From: Manduca sexta
Lineage: Eukaryota; Arthropoda; Insecta; Lepidoptera; Sphingidae
Direction of reading: 5' to 3'
Assembly: GCF_014839805.1 (NCBI RefSeq)
Contig: NC_051119.1
Coordinates: 9,603,245 to 9,667,244, forward strand
DNA length: 64,000 nt
Position 1 is the first letter of the stretch. Each line of letters opens with the position of its first letter. The translations under genes and the position numbers were made by a program. Below the pieces are notes generated by a model. The model did no database searches and was not told the DNA's origin. It worked only from the letters and a program-made list of their open reading frames with translations. Positions 11,586 through 23,500 of the stretch are shown here, in pieces.

Positions 11586-12090
11586 CATTACTAACAGATT
11601 TTGACTTTTATTTTTCTACTGGGTTTTGGTAACTTTACAATATTACTTAAAAATATTGTAAAATTGTGAGATACTGAAGCATAATAAACGATCTAAAATA
11701 CCTACCTAAGTTCCTACATAACATAAAGGAATTCTTTAGAAACTTTAATTAGCAACATGTATTCTACGCAATGAGTCTATTGGTATACGTGATATTGTTT
11801 CCGTTAGACAATGAAAACTTCGTCAGAATCTATACAGTACTTAAGACACATACCCACCTAGAGAACAAGGGGAAATTCATATATTTTGAGTATACTAAAC
11901 ATAACTATTATAGGAATTGGAATATATTATAAAGCCTGATTGTACTCCCCCAAGGGGTAAAGTATGAACTGATTCTTTAGGAATAGGAGACGTTCACAAT
12001 CATAATCTGATAACATTTAATTAATTAATATAAATAGTAACAATTGATTAGTCAATGTTTGTATGATTGCAAATATTCCCGAAATGATCT

Positions 12091-12303
12091 TAATGACGGT
12101 GCAGAGTTGTATTACAGTACGGCTGCAGTGCTGAGGTGTCGGGTTCGATCCTCGAGTCGGGAAAATTGATTTTAGGTTTTTTTTTAATGTATATCAGCCC
12201 GGAGTCTGAAATTTGTGGACAGAAAACACACGGCGGAAAGTATGCGCACAAGTTCCGCCCCTGTCTACCCCTTCGGGGATAAAAGGCGTGAGTGTGTTCG
12301 ATC
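12091..12303 (+). repeat. SINE family B, short-tail form
   Basis: Head with B box GGTTCGATCC near 12142, then tatcagcccggagtctgaaa and taccccttcggggataaaag, the short-tail subfamily. Confidence 0.8.
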
Positions 12304-12849
12304 TTAATCATGTTATATTAGAGTTCAGGTTATAAAAGCAGATGCTCAAGGCGTGTCCAACGAACCTTTCAGTACATCTAATTTATAACGTAAAAGTCAA
12401 TGATACGTGGATGATTCCTCTACACTGGTAGGTATTTTGTATTATTTTAACATCTGTGGTCATCACGAACCAAAGTAGTTCGACTCCTATACAAAAAAAA
12501 AAATATAATAATTAAAAATCGACCAATGAATCACCCCTTTAGTCTGAAAAGAATATATAATTTTCAGTTGAAATTCGTTACATTACAAATATTTTTAATG
12601 AAGACACGGAAATTTCCCAGTAATAAATTGTTTCGCGACCGTGAAATACAATATACAATATGTGCAAATAATTGCACAGTGACAAATTAAATGTTTTTCG
12701 ACATTGCACAAATATCTGTAAGACATTACACGTTCAAATTTAATGTATTCTTTTTTTGAATGCAACAAAACGTACATTTAATTTAATCAAAACAATAATA
12801 ATAATATTACATTAAACTAAAACTACTGTTTCCTTCTAATATTATATTC

Positions 12850-13110
12850 CTACTAATATTATAAATGCGAAAGTTTGTGAGTTTGGATGTATATATGTTT
12901 GTTCCTCTTTCACGAAAAAAAACTACTGAACGGATTTGGATAAAACTTTACAGTAATATTGGTCATACATCAGAATAACATACAGGCTGCAATTTATAAC
13001 GATTGTGTGTAATTTGGTCATAATATAACGATACATATCAAGTAAGCCGAAAAAAAAATATCTCGGGAACTCCGAAAAGCCGAAGCCCAAAGCAAAATCT
13101 AATATTATAT
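12850..13110 (+). repeat. Dispersed retroelement 3'-end repeat
   Basis: Starts attataaatgcgaaagtttg and ttcacgaaaaaaaactactg. An inverted copy lies at 33070-33335. The sequence is a common lepidopteran interspersed repeat; its class is not certain from this fragment. Confidence 0.65.
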
Positions 13111-13867
13111 ACATATAATCACATAATATACTACTATCACAACCTTTTTAAATTACCTACAGCTAACTGACTGAGTTTAAAAACAAAGTTCTCAGTTGTG
13201 ATTTTTTTGAATTCAGTACTTCAAAAGGAAACCTTATAGGACCACTTTCTCCTTGTTTCACTTTTGTATGACTGCCATAACCCTATTTCTCAGGAACGAG
13301 TACAGTTTAGTCGAAATTTATACCAAATACTCAAGTTTACGGAGTCTTTCAGTTATAGAAAAATCAAACTTATAAGTCAACGCGATCAAAATACCGTTTA
13401 TGGCGTATATAATTAGATTTTACACGTAAATCAAAACATATAGGGTACATCCAATTGATTTAAAATCATGAAAAAGTTTATACAGTGCGTGAGTCCAAGT
13501 CGCATTTATTCGGTTTTATTAATAAAATTGTATATTGCAGAATTTCCGCCATGACATAGTGATAAGACCGCGCTCTATCACATTATGGGACGGAATACAT
13601 AGCGCAAGAAATGCATTAGTTATACCTCTAACCTTTTGCACTCTTAAGGGTCCATCACCTCGAGTAAGCCAGTCCCGCCAAGCTGGTCTAATTTGGCACC
13701 CTAGGGACTTATCCACGCCGATGAAACCAAACCCAATGTCAAGACAAACTTCTGCACTCTTCGTTCCAGGCTATACAAAACTCTAACGTATGTTGGACCG
13801 TATCTTGCGGGCAGTTATCACAATGGTAATACACGGCTGACACCTCCACGACTACGATTCTATCTCT

Positions 13868-14192
13868 GTCTATAATAATATCACCCCGTATCATATACTG
13901 TCCTACTGCTGGGCACGGGGCCCTCCTCTACTACTGGGAGGGATTAGGTTTTGTCCACCACGCTGGCCTAGTGCGGATTGGAGACTTCATACACCCTCAA
14001 AATGCCTATAGAGAATTTCTCAGGTATACACGTGTCCTCACCATGTTTTCCTTCACCGTTAAAGCAAGCGATAATTCACAAAGAATACACACATTTTTTT
14101 TTTGTATAGTCAGAGGTTTGTGCCTTTAGGATTTGAACCTGCGGTCATTCGTCTCGGCAGTCCGTTCCACACTCAACTAGGCTATCGCCGCT
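13868..14192 (-). repeat. SINE family A just upstream of a Wnt5 exon
   Basis: Nearly full length, from tatcaccccgtatcatatac to caactaggctatcgccgct. It ends 84 nt before the exon at 14276. Confidence 0.8.
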
Positions 14193-14275
14193 TTTTCTGT
14201 CTATCTCTATCTAACACTTCGCATATAAAAGGCATGAGTATTTATATATGTATGTATATGTTCTCGTTGTTTCAG

Positions 14276-14532
14276 TAACATGGGTCTACTAGAGTTCGAG
14301 AAGTGGACCAACCAGCCCGACCTATTCTCCGAGAAGTCCCGGTTATGCGCCCGGATCCGAGGTTTGACGCCGGGGCAGCGACGCATATGTCGACGGCATA
14401 AGGATCATATGCCGGTGGTGAGCGCTGGAGTAAAGAAAGGCATCACTGAGTGCCAATACCAGTTTAAAGAGAGGCGATGGAACTGCACCGTGACTGGAGA
14501 TGAGACAGTGTTTGGACCTCTAACTTTGATCG
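14276..14532 (+). CDS. Wnt5: Wnt5 exon with first conserved cysteines
   Basis: Acceptor TTTCAG ends at 14275 and the donor GTATGT begins at 14533. The exon encodes the N-terminal domain from before [16 protein letters not shown] to [15 protein letters not shown]. The ATG at 14280 is probably internal, because Wnts need a signal peptide and none follows it. The frame is open back to the acceptor (one base of a split codon, then Asn). Confidence 0.9.
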
Positions 14533-17500
14533 GTATGTATTTACATCATATTTAGTTGGCTAAATGTGCCTTGCGCCTCTGACTACCCCTGAAAGGAGTA
14601 AGTTAGGAATATATATGTACAGAATCATTTTGATATTTCGTTCTTAATTAAACCACATATTCGTCTTTATCTCTGCTAACATTGTGCCAAAAATCATCCA
14701 TAAATTACAAACATTTTCGCCAAAGAATCCGATTTTAGTTTTATGACTTTTTTATAATTTTGTAATTAAATGCGAATATGGTGTATGTGAGTGTATTTCT
14801 GACTGAAATGTGATGTTGCCGCTCCGACAAATAATCTTTGTGAAATAGTAATAGAATTAGGCTAGTTAATACTAAAATTACGTTTGATTAATATTTATTT
14901 TGTTCAAAAACTATTCCGGTCAAGCTAGAAAACATCAGTCTTATATTTTAAACCAGAGAACATCCTACAATAACTTTCAACTATAACATCATTTGTAACT
15001 ACGTGACTCGAGAAGATGGAAATAACATTGTTCGCTATTCGAGTGCCTCCTTGAGGAAAATAATGATTTCTCTTGAAATATCTTGTTCTACATTTTCTTA
15101 CAATAGTTTATTTTACGTTATTACTAAGAGAGAATAGCAAGAAGTGCAATAATAAACTGAATACACTTCATGAGATCAATTATAATAATTAGTCATGTAT
15201 ATTTAATTATGTTTTGTTGTGGCTGTTTCAGTGGCGTAATTGTAATACGTATGCGGTACGACTACCGCGCTAAGGTTCTGATTTCGAATCCCGGGTCGGG
15301 CCAAAGATAATAATGAGTAGGTTTTTCCAACGTAAACATTACTTAATCGCAATTAAAAGTCAGGAATGATGTGATACCCCCCCCCTTTACTTCGTAAAGC
15401 CGTTGGTCCTGCGCCTGATCTCTCTCCAGTTATGTCCGATTGCCGTCGTCGAGTGCACCTATGTATTGCGCACACACTTGTGCACTGTAATATCTCCTGC
15501 GAACTTGGTTGACATCTGTTGAGAATGGCCGCCGTGACCTAAACTCGACTAGGAAGGATTCACTTCGATGACTATTTATGCCTCCGAGAGGCAATGTGTA
15601 TGTAATTTATATTCAGGTAAATGACGGTGTACTTTCATAGTAAGTGTTTTTACTGAGCGTTAAGAGTCTTCATAATTTCCTGGGTCACTATTACGAGGTT
15701 ATATATTATATTTTTTGTGTAAATAATTTATAATTACATAATATAATGCCTCGGTGGCGTAGTTGTAATTGTACATGGTATAAATACAACTACCGCGCTG
15801 AGGTTCTGGGTTCGAATCCCGAGTCGGGCCAAAATACTTGTGACTAGGTTTTTCCATCTTAAAAATTACTTAATCGCAGCTCGGAGTCATGAAGTTGGCG
15901 GTGTGAAACCCCCGTGCGTTGGAAAGCACGTAAAGCCGTTGGTCCTGCCGGGGCGTAGCTCCGCTACCGCGACAAATTGCCGCGCGGCGGACGGAGCTCC
16001 GGCAGAACCTCATGGCGGAATGGCGACAACGACTGTCGCAACCCTTGGCTGGGCACGCCACGATAGCGGCGGTAAGTCCCCTCTTCGAGGTGTGGCTGAC
16101 GAGACGTCACGGCGTCCTCTCATTCCGGACGACGCAGGTACTGACCGGTCACGGCTGCTTCGGCAGGTACCTGTATCGGATCCGGGTGGAGGATACGCCC
16201 GCGTGTTTTTACTGTGCGGATCGGCCGGAGGACACGGTGGAGCATACGGTGGAGGTGTGCCCAGCTTGGGCTGAGCACCGCTGTGTTCTCACAACGGCCA
16301 TCGGTGGCGGAGACCTCTCGCGTCGGGGCCTGGTAGAAGCCATGCTCCGGGGCGAGAGAGTGGGACGCAGTCACCTCCTTCTGCGAGGACGTGATGCTCG
16401 CAAAGGAGGTGGCGGAACGGATACGGCGCCAAAGCGCCCAACGTCCCATCCGCCACGGCAGACGCACAAGACGCGGGCGTCGAACGTCTGCTGAGGATCG
16501 TCGGCCTCCGTAAGCGCGGACCGTCGGGTGACGAGCATTGGTAGCTCGTCGCCCGAAACACCCCTAACGGCCCGTGTGTACGGCGCGTAGTGTTCCACGC
16601 GCGCCTCGAAGAGCAGTGTCAGTGTGATTTGCGGGGCCCTTTAGGGCCGGTGCCTGCCTAGGTCTCAATGCCACCGGATCTTGGACCTAGGCACATAGGC
16701 AAAGGATGGGAACACCGTAGGTTTTTAGTCAGTAAAAGTCTGACACGACCTCCCGCCCATCCCAAGGCGGGAGATAGTCAACTGATGATTTACCTACGTA
16801 AAAAAAAAAAAAAAAAAGCCGTTGGTCCTGCGCCTGATCTCTCTCCGGTCATGTCGGCTTGCCGTCTCACCGGACTATGAGAGTGAAGGAACAGAGAGTG
16901 CACCTGTGTACTGCACACACACTTGTGCACTATAATGTATCCTGCGTACCTGGCTGATCTCCGTTGATATTGGCCGCCGTGGTCGAAATTCGGCTAGGAG
17001 GAGGTTACATAATATATCATGTTTTGTCTTTTTCAGTAAAAATATCCTATAATTCAGAAAGCTGAAAAAACGGGAACCATTAATTATAATTGTCTTTTCC
17101 AATTGTTACTAGCATGAATATTTTAATATCGTTTTTCCTAAATAAATAAATTTAATGTAGTACTTTGTAATAGTGAGCCAGCGAATTTTATCAGGATGAC
17201 GAGAGCGTAGTGTCTTCTAGTGCGTTGTAATTCAATGTTCTGAATAGGAATTGGTTATAAAAATATAAGTATATGCAACTATATATAAATATCTTACATC
17301 GGTTATCGGCCTAATCTAAAACTATATATCGGGCGAAATACCATTATAGTTTCAGAAAATATTTAAATTTAAAATTCCATATCAAATATCAGTTTAAAGT
17401 TTTGACTTCATATTGAGAAAAAACAATATTACACTCTCTTAGTCCTGAATGGTTTGCTTTTTTTAAGTACAATCATGGAGCACAAACGTAAGAATTAACC

Positions 17501-20500
17501 ATAATAGGTCTTCAGAAGAAAATAAATAAATAATAAAATTACATCGCATTAATTATAATTACATAACAAAATTACAGTTAAGTTAAACGCTTATTAGAAT
17601 TAGTAACACAAAATTATAAATACGTCATCGATACGACGCGTAACATATGCTCAGTTGTACTTTAATTATATTATTTATGCTGTTTAATTAGGGCTGACTT
17701 TTCAATCATGAGAATAATAATATCAGCCCTGGGCCCTTATTCTGTATGATAGAGTAAACGCGTAACGCGGCCGTGTCATGTTATCTTCGAGAAATGTGCG
17801 TGGAATTGTATTCTGTAAGCCAAATTTCTATAGTCCTAAACATGACGCGATGTGTTACGTGCTTGTTACGCACTGTTAAAATAACGTGCGGGATAGAGAA
17901 TAAAGCCCCTGTATTATATACTTGCCCACTGCTGAGCACGGGCCTCCTCTACTACTGAGAGGGATTAGGCCTTAGTCCACCACGCTGGCCTAGTGCGGAT
18001 TGGTAGACTTCACACACCCTCAAAATTCCTATAGAGAACTTCTCAGATGTACAGGTTTCCTCACGATGTTTTCCTTCACCGTTAAAGCGAACGATAAATT
18101 CACAAAGAATACACACATGATTTTTTTGAAAAGTCAGAGGTGTGTGCCCTTGAGATTTGAACCTGCGGACATTCGTCTCGGCAGTCCGTTCCACACCCAA
18201 CTAGGCTATCGCCGCTTTAATAAATGGTTTATCATGAGATAAACCATTTATTTTTATACAGACACGTAAAAACATCAAAAATAAAAGTATACAGTTAACA
18301 ATATAATAATAGTTATTCTTAAGATAATATAACGCAAACAAATTAAAAATAGCAGTAGGTATATAGCTTAAGATAAGTATTCAACACTTATATTCTAGTT
18401 ATAATTATCTGACGGTTAACTTTTATCTGAGTATTAAAAATCAGCCCTCTATATTAATAATAATATCAACCCTGTATTATACTATCCCACTGCCTGGGCA
18501 CGCTCCACCTCTGCTATCGAGAGGGATTAGACAGTCTCCCGCGCTGACCTAGTACGGATTGGCACACTTCATACACCCTCAAATTCCTATAGAAAACTTC
18601 TCAAGTATACAGGTTTCCTCACGATTAAGGCAAGTGATAATTTTAAAAAAGTCAGAGGTGTGTGCCCTTGGCTTTTAATCCTTCATACATTCGTCTCGGC
18701 AGTCCCTAGTCCATCTAGGCTATCGCCGCTTTATTTCACCCTCAATAATATAGATTAAAAACCTAATAAAATAACTAGGACAACAGAAACAACTGACAAT
18801 AACTTGTCACCGATAACCGTCACATAAAACAGGCCGGGAGGAATTCTCGCGACATTTTCATGAGAAATTACGATGGCAACGCTATACATGAATCAAGATA
18901 AATACAGAATAAATTCCATTAAAGGGAACAAAAGACGTCGTTGACTTAATAAAATACCGTATAAACAATATACAGAGAGGTCGCTCGCAGAACAAAGATA
19001 TTGTTTTCGTATCCGAACATTACTTGCTCGTAGAAAACTGATTTTACCAGATTTGTACTATTATTTTATAGAAGTAATCAATTCAGTCTTTATTCACGAA
19101 CTCTGAATCATGTAAAGATAGTTTTTATGCAGCTTTCAATTTGATTTTAGTATGGGTACTTGAAGCGGCGATAGCCTAGTTGGGTGTGGAACGGATTGCC
19201 GAGACGAATGTCCCCAGGTTCAAATCCCAAGGGCACACATCTCTGACATTTCTAAAAAATCATGTGTGTATTCTTTGTGAATTGATCGTTCGCCTTTACG
19301 GTGAAGGAAAATATCGTGAGGAAACCTGCACATCTGAGAAGTTCTCTATAGGAATTTCGAAGGTGTGTGAAGTCTACCAATCCGCACTAGGCCAGCCTGG
19401 TGGACTAAGGCCTAATCCCTCTCAGTAGTAAAGGAGGCCCGTGCTCAGCAGTGAGCAAGTATATAATACAGGGCTGATATTATTATATTATTATTATGGG
19501 TATTTGTGCCTGTTTGAGCGAAAGTGACTTGACAAAGATCGCAGAAATACTCAAAGATAGAATTAAATAATTATGTTTGCATTTGAGTACAAAAGAGAAT
19601 ACATGATTAGGTAGGAAGTAAAAGGCTGTTAGGTTATCCAGGTTAGGACCTATTTATCTTCACAGGTGAGGAGTAATGTAATTTCGCTTTGTTTTTTTAA
19701 TAATATAGCACTAAATGCTTGTAAATGTCCGAAGTTATAAAAGGAACTCTCATTATTATTCCTTTTTACTTTAAAGCTCTTTTTTTACATTGTTTTACAT
19801 TTTTTAATTATAATAATTTTTGTTATGTACGACCCGCTATAAGTGCAACTATTTTCACCTACGTGACTAATAAATTATTTTATTTTTATTAATTAATATA
19901 ATTGTAAAATGTGGGTACATATTGTAACTTTAACTTTGCGGATGACCATCACCTCAGGCCCCCGTGACCATGAAGACTGCACAGTTTTGGAAACGTCGGG
20001 AGAAAAATATTAATATAAAATACTGCAATTAAATCGGCAAAATAGTTTTATTTCAATGACATTACATTGGTAAAGCGATACTAAAAATTCCTTAGCAAAC
20101 TTGCTTTCAATATTACCAAATAAAGAACACAAAAAACCTTCCCTCAAACAGATTTAAGTGAAGATATTACAACTATTTAAGTACAGAATACAAGAAAATT
20201 CTTCAAAGTTTCAAGTGAAAATTTTAAAATGTGTGTTAAAATCCCGTGAAATGTTCCCAGTGCCACAGTACATGCTGAAACCCTTGTAACAGGTACTAAA
20301 TCACTAGAGTCGGCGAGACAGTTACTGATTTATGGTGACGCCACTGCTGGTTCCACGGATTGCCAGCTCACAAGTTTCCCGGGAATTTCTTCGCTATTTG
20401 CGCTATGCAGATGCTCGTAATTAGACTGGTTAACCGTGTCAATATCTTATTGTTATTAAGTTACTAGCTTACCCGACAAACGTTGTCCTGTCTTAACTAT

Positions 20501-23500
20501 GAATTTGCAGCGCGCATTCTGTCAATTGCTGACAGTTATTTCAAACCACTGACAGTTATGTATAATTAATATTGTCGTCAAGTTTTCTTAAATTTTCTAA
20601 TTTTCCGCGCAATTTTATGATTTTTTTCTTTCATAAGAACCTTCTCCTGGCAATAACAAACACAACAAAAAAAATTAGTGAAATCGGTCCAGCCGTTCAC
20701 GCATAATAGCGTGACCAAGGGAAATAAGAGTTCATTTTTTTAATCTATATAAGATTACCGTTGTCAATACATTGATTAATTTCGTACATTATATGTAAAA
20801 TTTATACTTTGTATATTCATTATTTTCATTCATTCATTATTTTTATTGCTTTGAATGACGAGACGAGCTTACCATTCGCCTAATGGTAAGCGGTACCACC
20901 GCCCATAAACAGCAGAAACACCATCCAATATCTTGAATTACAAAGTATTATTTGGTATTCCACTGCGCTCGCCATCCCAAGACATAAGATGTTAAGTCTT
21001 ATTATGTCCAGCAGAATTGAATGTCAAGTATTTCTTTTTTGGTTTTTTGGTTCGGAAAGCCGGCAACCCTAGTCTCAAATGTCTTGTTCTACATACAGAC
21101 TGGTCTAGGTACTGATATCACAGGACTTTGGCACTCGTGATAACTTCACGGATAAATCGTTTGGATGTTGGAGTTTAAAAGCTTGCTTTTTCTAAAATTC
21201 CTATTTCAAATGAGTATTTGATAAAGTTCCGTATACGATTTCCAATAGGGCTGCCTCTCATGCAAAGAAACAGCGGCGAAGGATCCATGTAAGCCGATTC
21301 CTGCAGGCTTCCCCTACGTAATAATAATTATACTAAATAAATAAGTGACTTATGTAAAACATAATATTATTGGAACGAATTGCAAACCGCACTTATGCAC
21401 ATTAGTAGTACATTTTGTTGCGTCGGAAAACGCCACTGCAAAGTAACCGCGTAAAATAATTAATTGGAAAGCACTGTATTGGCTTCGTCACCTGAGACGA
21501 TATCGATTGAGAATTCATAGGCCAGGTCAAAAGTACCTTGAACCGGCGGGAATGTATGAAAAGATTGATAAAGGTGGAGGAAGGGAAGAAAGTATGCCAG
21601 AATGTGCAAAGTGCCAATCCTCAGTCTCTGCCTACCCCTAAGGAATAGAGGCGTGATACTATGTATGTGAAATGAAAATTATATTTAGGGCCAGCCTTAG
21701 TTTTTCGTATGCCCTAGATGAAATACTTTTTGTATTTTACCAATTACACGTATAAGAACGACATTTGCACTGCAGCTAAATTCTAAACCTGTGCAAAATT
21801 TAAATCATAAGCGTTTTATTGAACAATTTAAATATATATTCCTACCATCCGATTTTTCCTTAGCTAAAACTTTTTAAATATAATTTTAGTAAAATATATT
21901 TTTTATATATTGTTGACAGCATCAAGAGAGACTGCGTTTACTCACGCGATCACAGCGGCTGGGGTGTCGTTGTCGGTGTCGCGGGCGTGTCGGGACGGGC
22001 GGCTGGCCAGCTGCGGTTGCGGCCGCTCGCCTCGTCCACGCCATCTCCACACCGACTGGGTTTGGGGCGGATGCGGAGACGACCTTGAGTATGGGTACAA
22101 GTAAGTATTCAGTAATACATACTTAATTTTTGCTATAGTAACTCTGATTTCCTAATCGTTGATGATCTCATTCTCTCCCAGTGACCGTCCTGAGTCGAGG
22201 TTTGTAACCCGTTAGTGGGTTCCTCTCAGCATGGTCACTTAATTTTTCAAGTTTTATGAGCGCCTGGACACGCACCCTAAAGTCCAGTGTGTTTGTATAA
22301 GCCGACATTAGTCAAGGTAACAAACGTATGATACGTCAAAAAAAGTAACTCGAGTAACTGACCGTCAGGCTGTATGACAGTCTGTTAATTAAGGTTTAGT
22401 GTAACAAGAAAACTTACAGAAGTTGATCTTCGCGAGAAATTTTTACTATGTAAACAAACACAGCAAGCTGCCTTATGGTAATATGTAGCTTGCAGAATTT
22501 GCGGCGAGTCGCATATTATATAGAATTACTGATATGTTACCGCTAATGTCGACGCGTCTGGAAGTACGTGCGCAGTATATTGCTACAAAAACTTGCTGGT
22601 CAAAATTAAATTTATCCTTTCATAACTATACTACTGGACCGATATTGATAAAATTTGGTGTTTGAACTATTGAATGTACCCTACTTTTACCTCGAAAATT
22701 TACATGGCAGGAATTCTATCCCGAAAAATCGAATTTTTAGATTTTTTAAATTGATCAGTCAAATCAAATTTATGATGGAAATTACCACCTTTTTCTTTTA
22801 AAAATCATCATAATATAAAAAACAAAGTTTCGTAACAAAAAGGCTATTTTACCTCAGAATAAGACGAATACTGTATAAATAACCTATCGTCTATGACATC
22901 CTAGTACCTCTTACTATCAAACACTACAACTAACCGGTGAGCGACGCACACAAACTCCCACTTCTGCGATATTGGTACGAACATGCGCGCTTCGTGTTTC
23001 GAAAGAACTTCATGAAACTCATGTTCTCCTGGCAGCTTTCCCCCACGTTACTGAAAATTTCCCCGCTGAAAAAAGTTACGGTGGTGTTTCCATCTATTTT
23101 CAATAACGTATTCAGGTGAAAATATTATGATCAATTCTAAATATTTGATTACAGAGATGTAATGTTATTACAATTGAATTTTTCAGTCGTAATAAACATA
23201 TTTTTTGATAAATATAAATGCTGAAATTTCGTAAATAATTGAATAAATATTAATTAATTTATTGCATATTTATATCAAATTTAATTCATCTTACCTGCCG
23301 TATTTTTCCTGAAAACGGTTTTCAGGTGAAATTCACGTGTCTTTCAACGTACCTGTGTACTAGGGTAGCATAGATCAGGTGAAGTTGGTTTACCTGTCGC
23401 ACGCACACGTTACCATTCAGGTAACGCTTGCTTGTGTGCGTCAGCATTTTCCTTCCCACCTTTACCTTTTATGTATGAGTTTTTGGGAATGATGTTGCCA

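Larger units (their letters stand above)
14533..21919. other. Wnt5 intron filled with SINEs and a LINE fragment
   Basis: Contains SINE B copies (15222-15570, 15748-17001), a truncated LINE, SINE A copies and a MITE, listed separately. 20460-20750 resembles an RTE-like 3' end (aaatcggtccagccgttcac). No coding exon was found between the two Wnt5 exons. Confidence 0.6.

Noticed and set aside
13535..13786. Possible Wnt5 leader exon or small gene
   Set aside because: No signal peptide or Wnt-like sequence; part of it (cattatgggacggaataca) is a SINE B tail.
16120..16598. Minus-strand open frames in the LINE fragment
   Set aside because: They arise from the high GC content; the plus strand carries the recognisable C-terminal retrotransposon domain.
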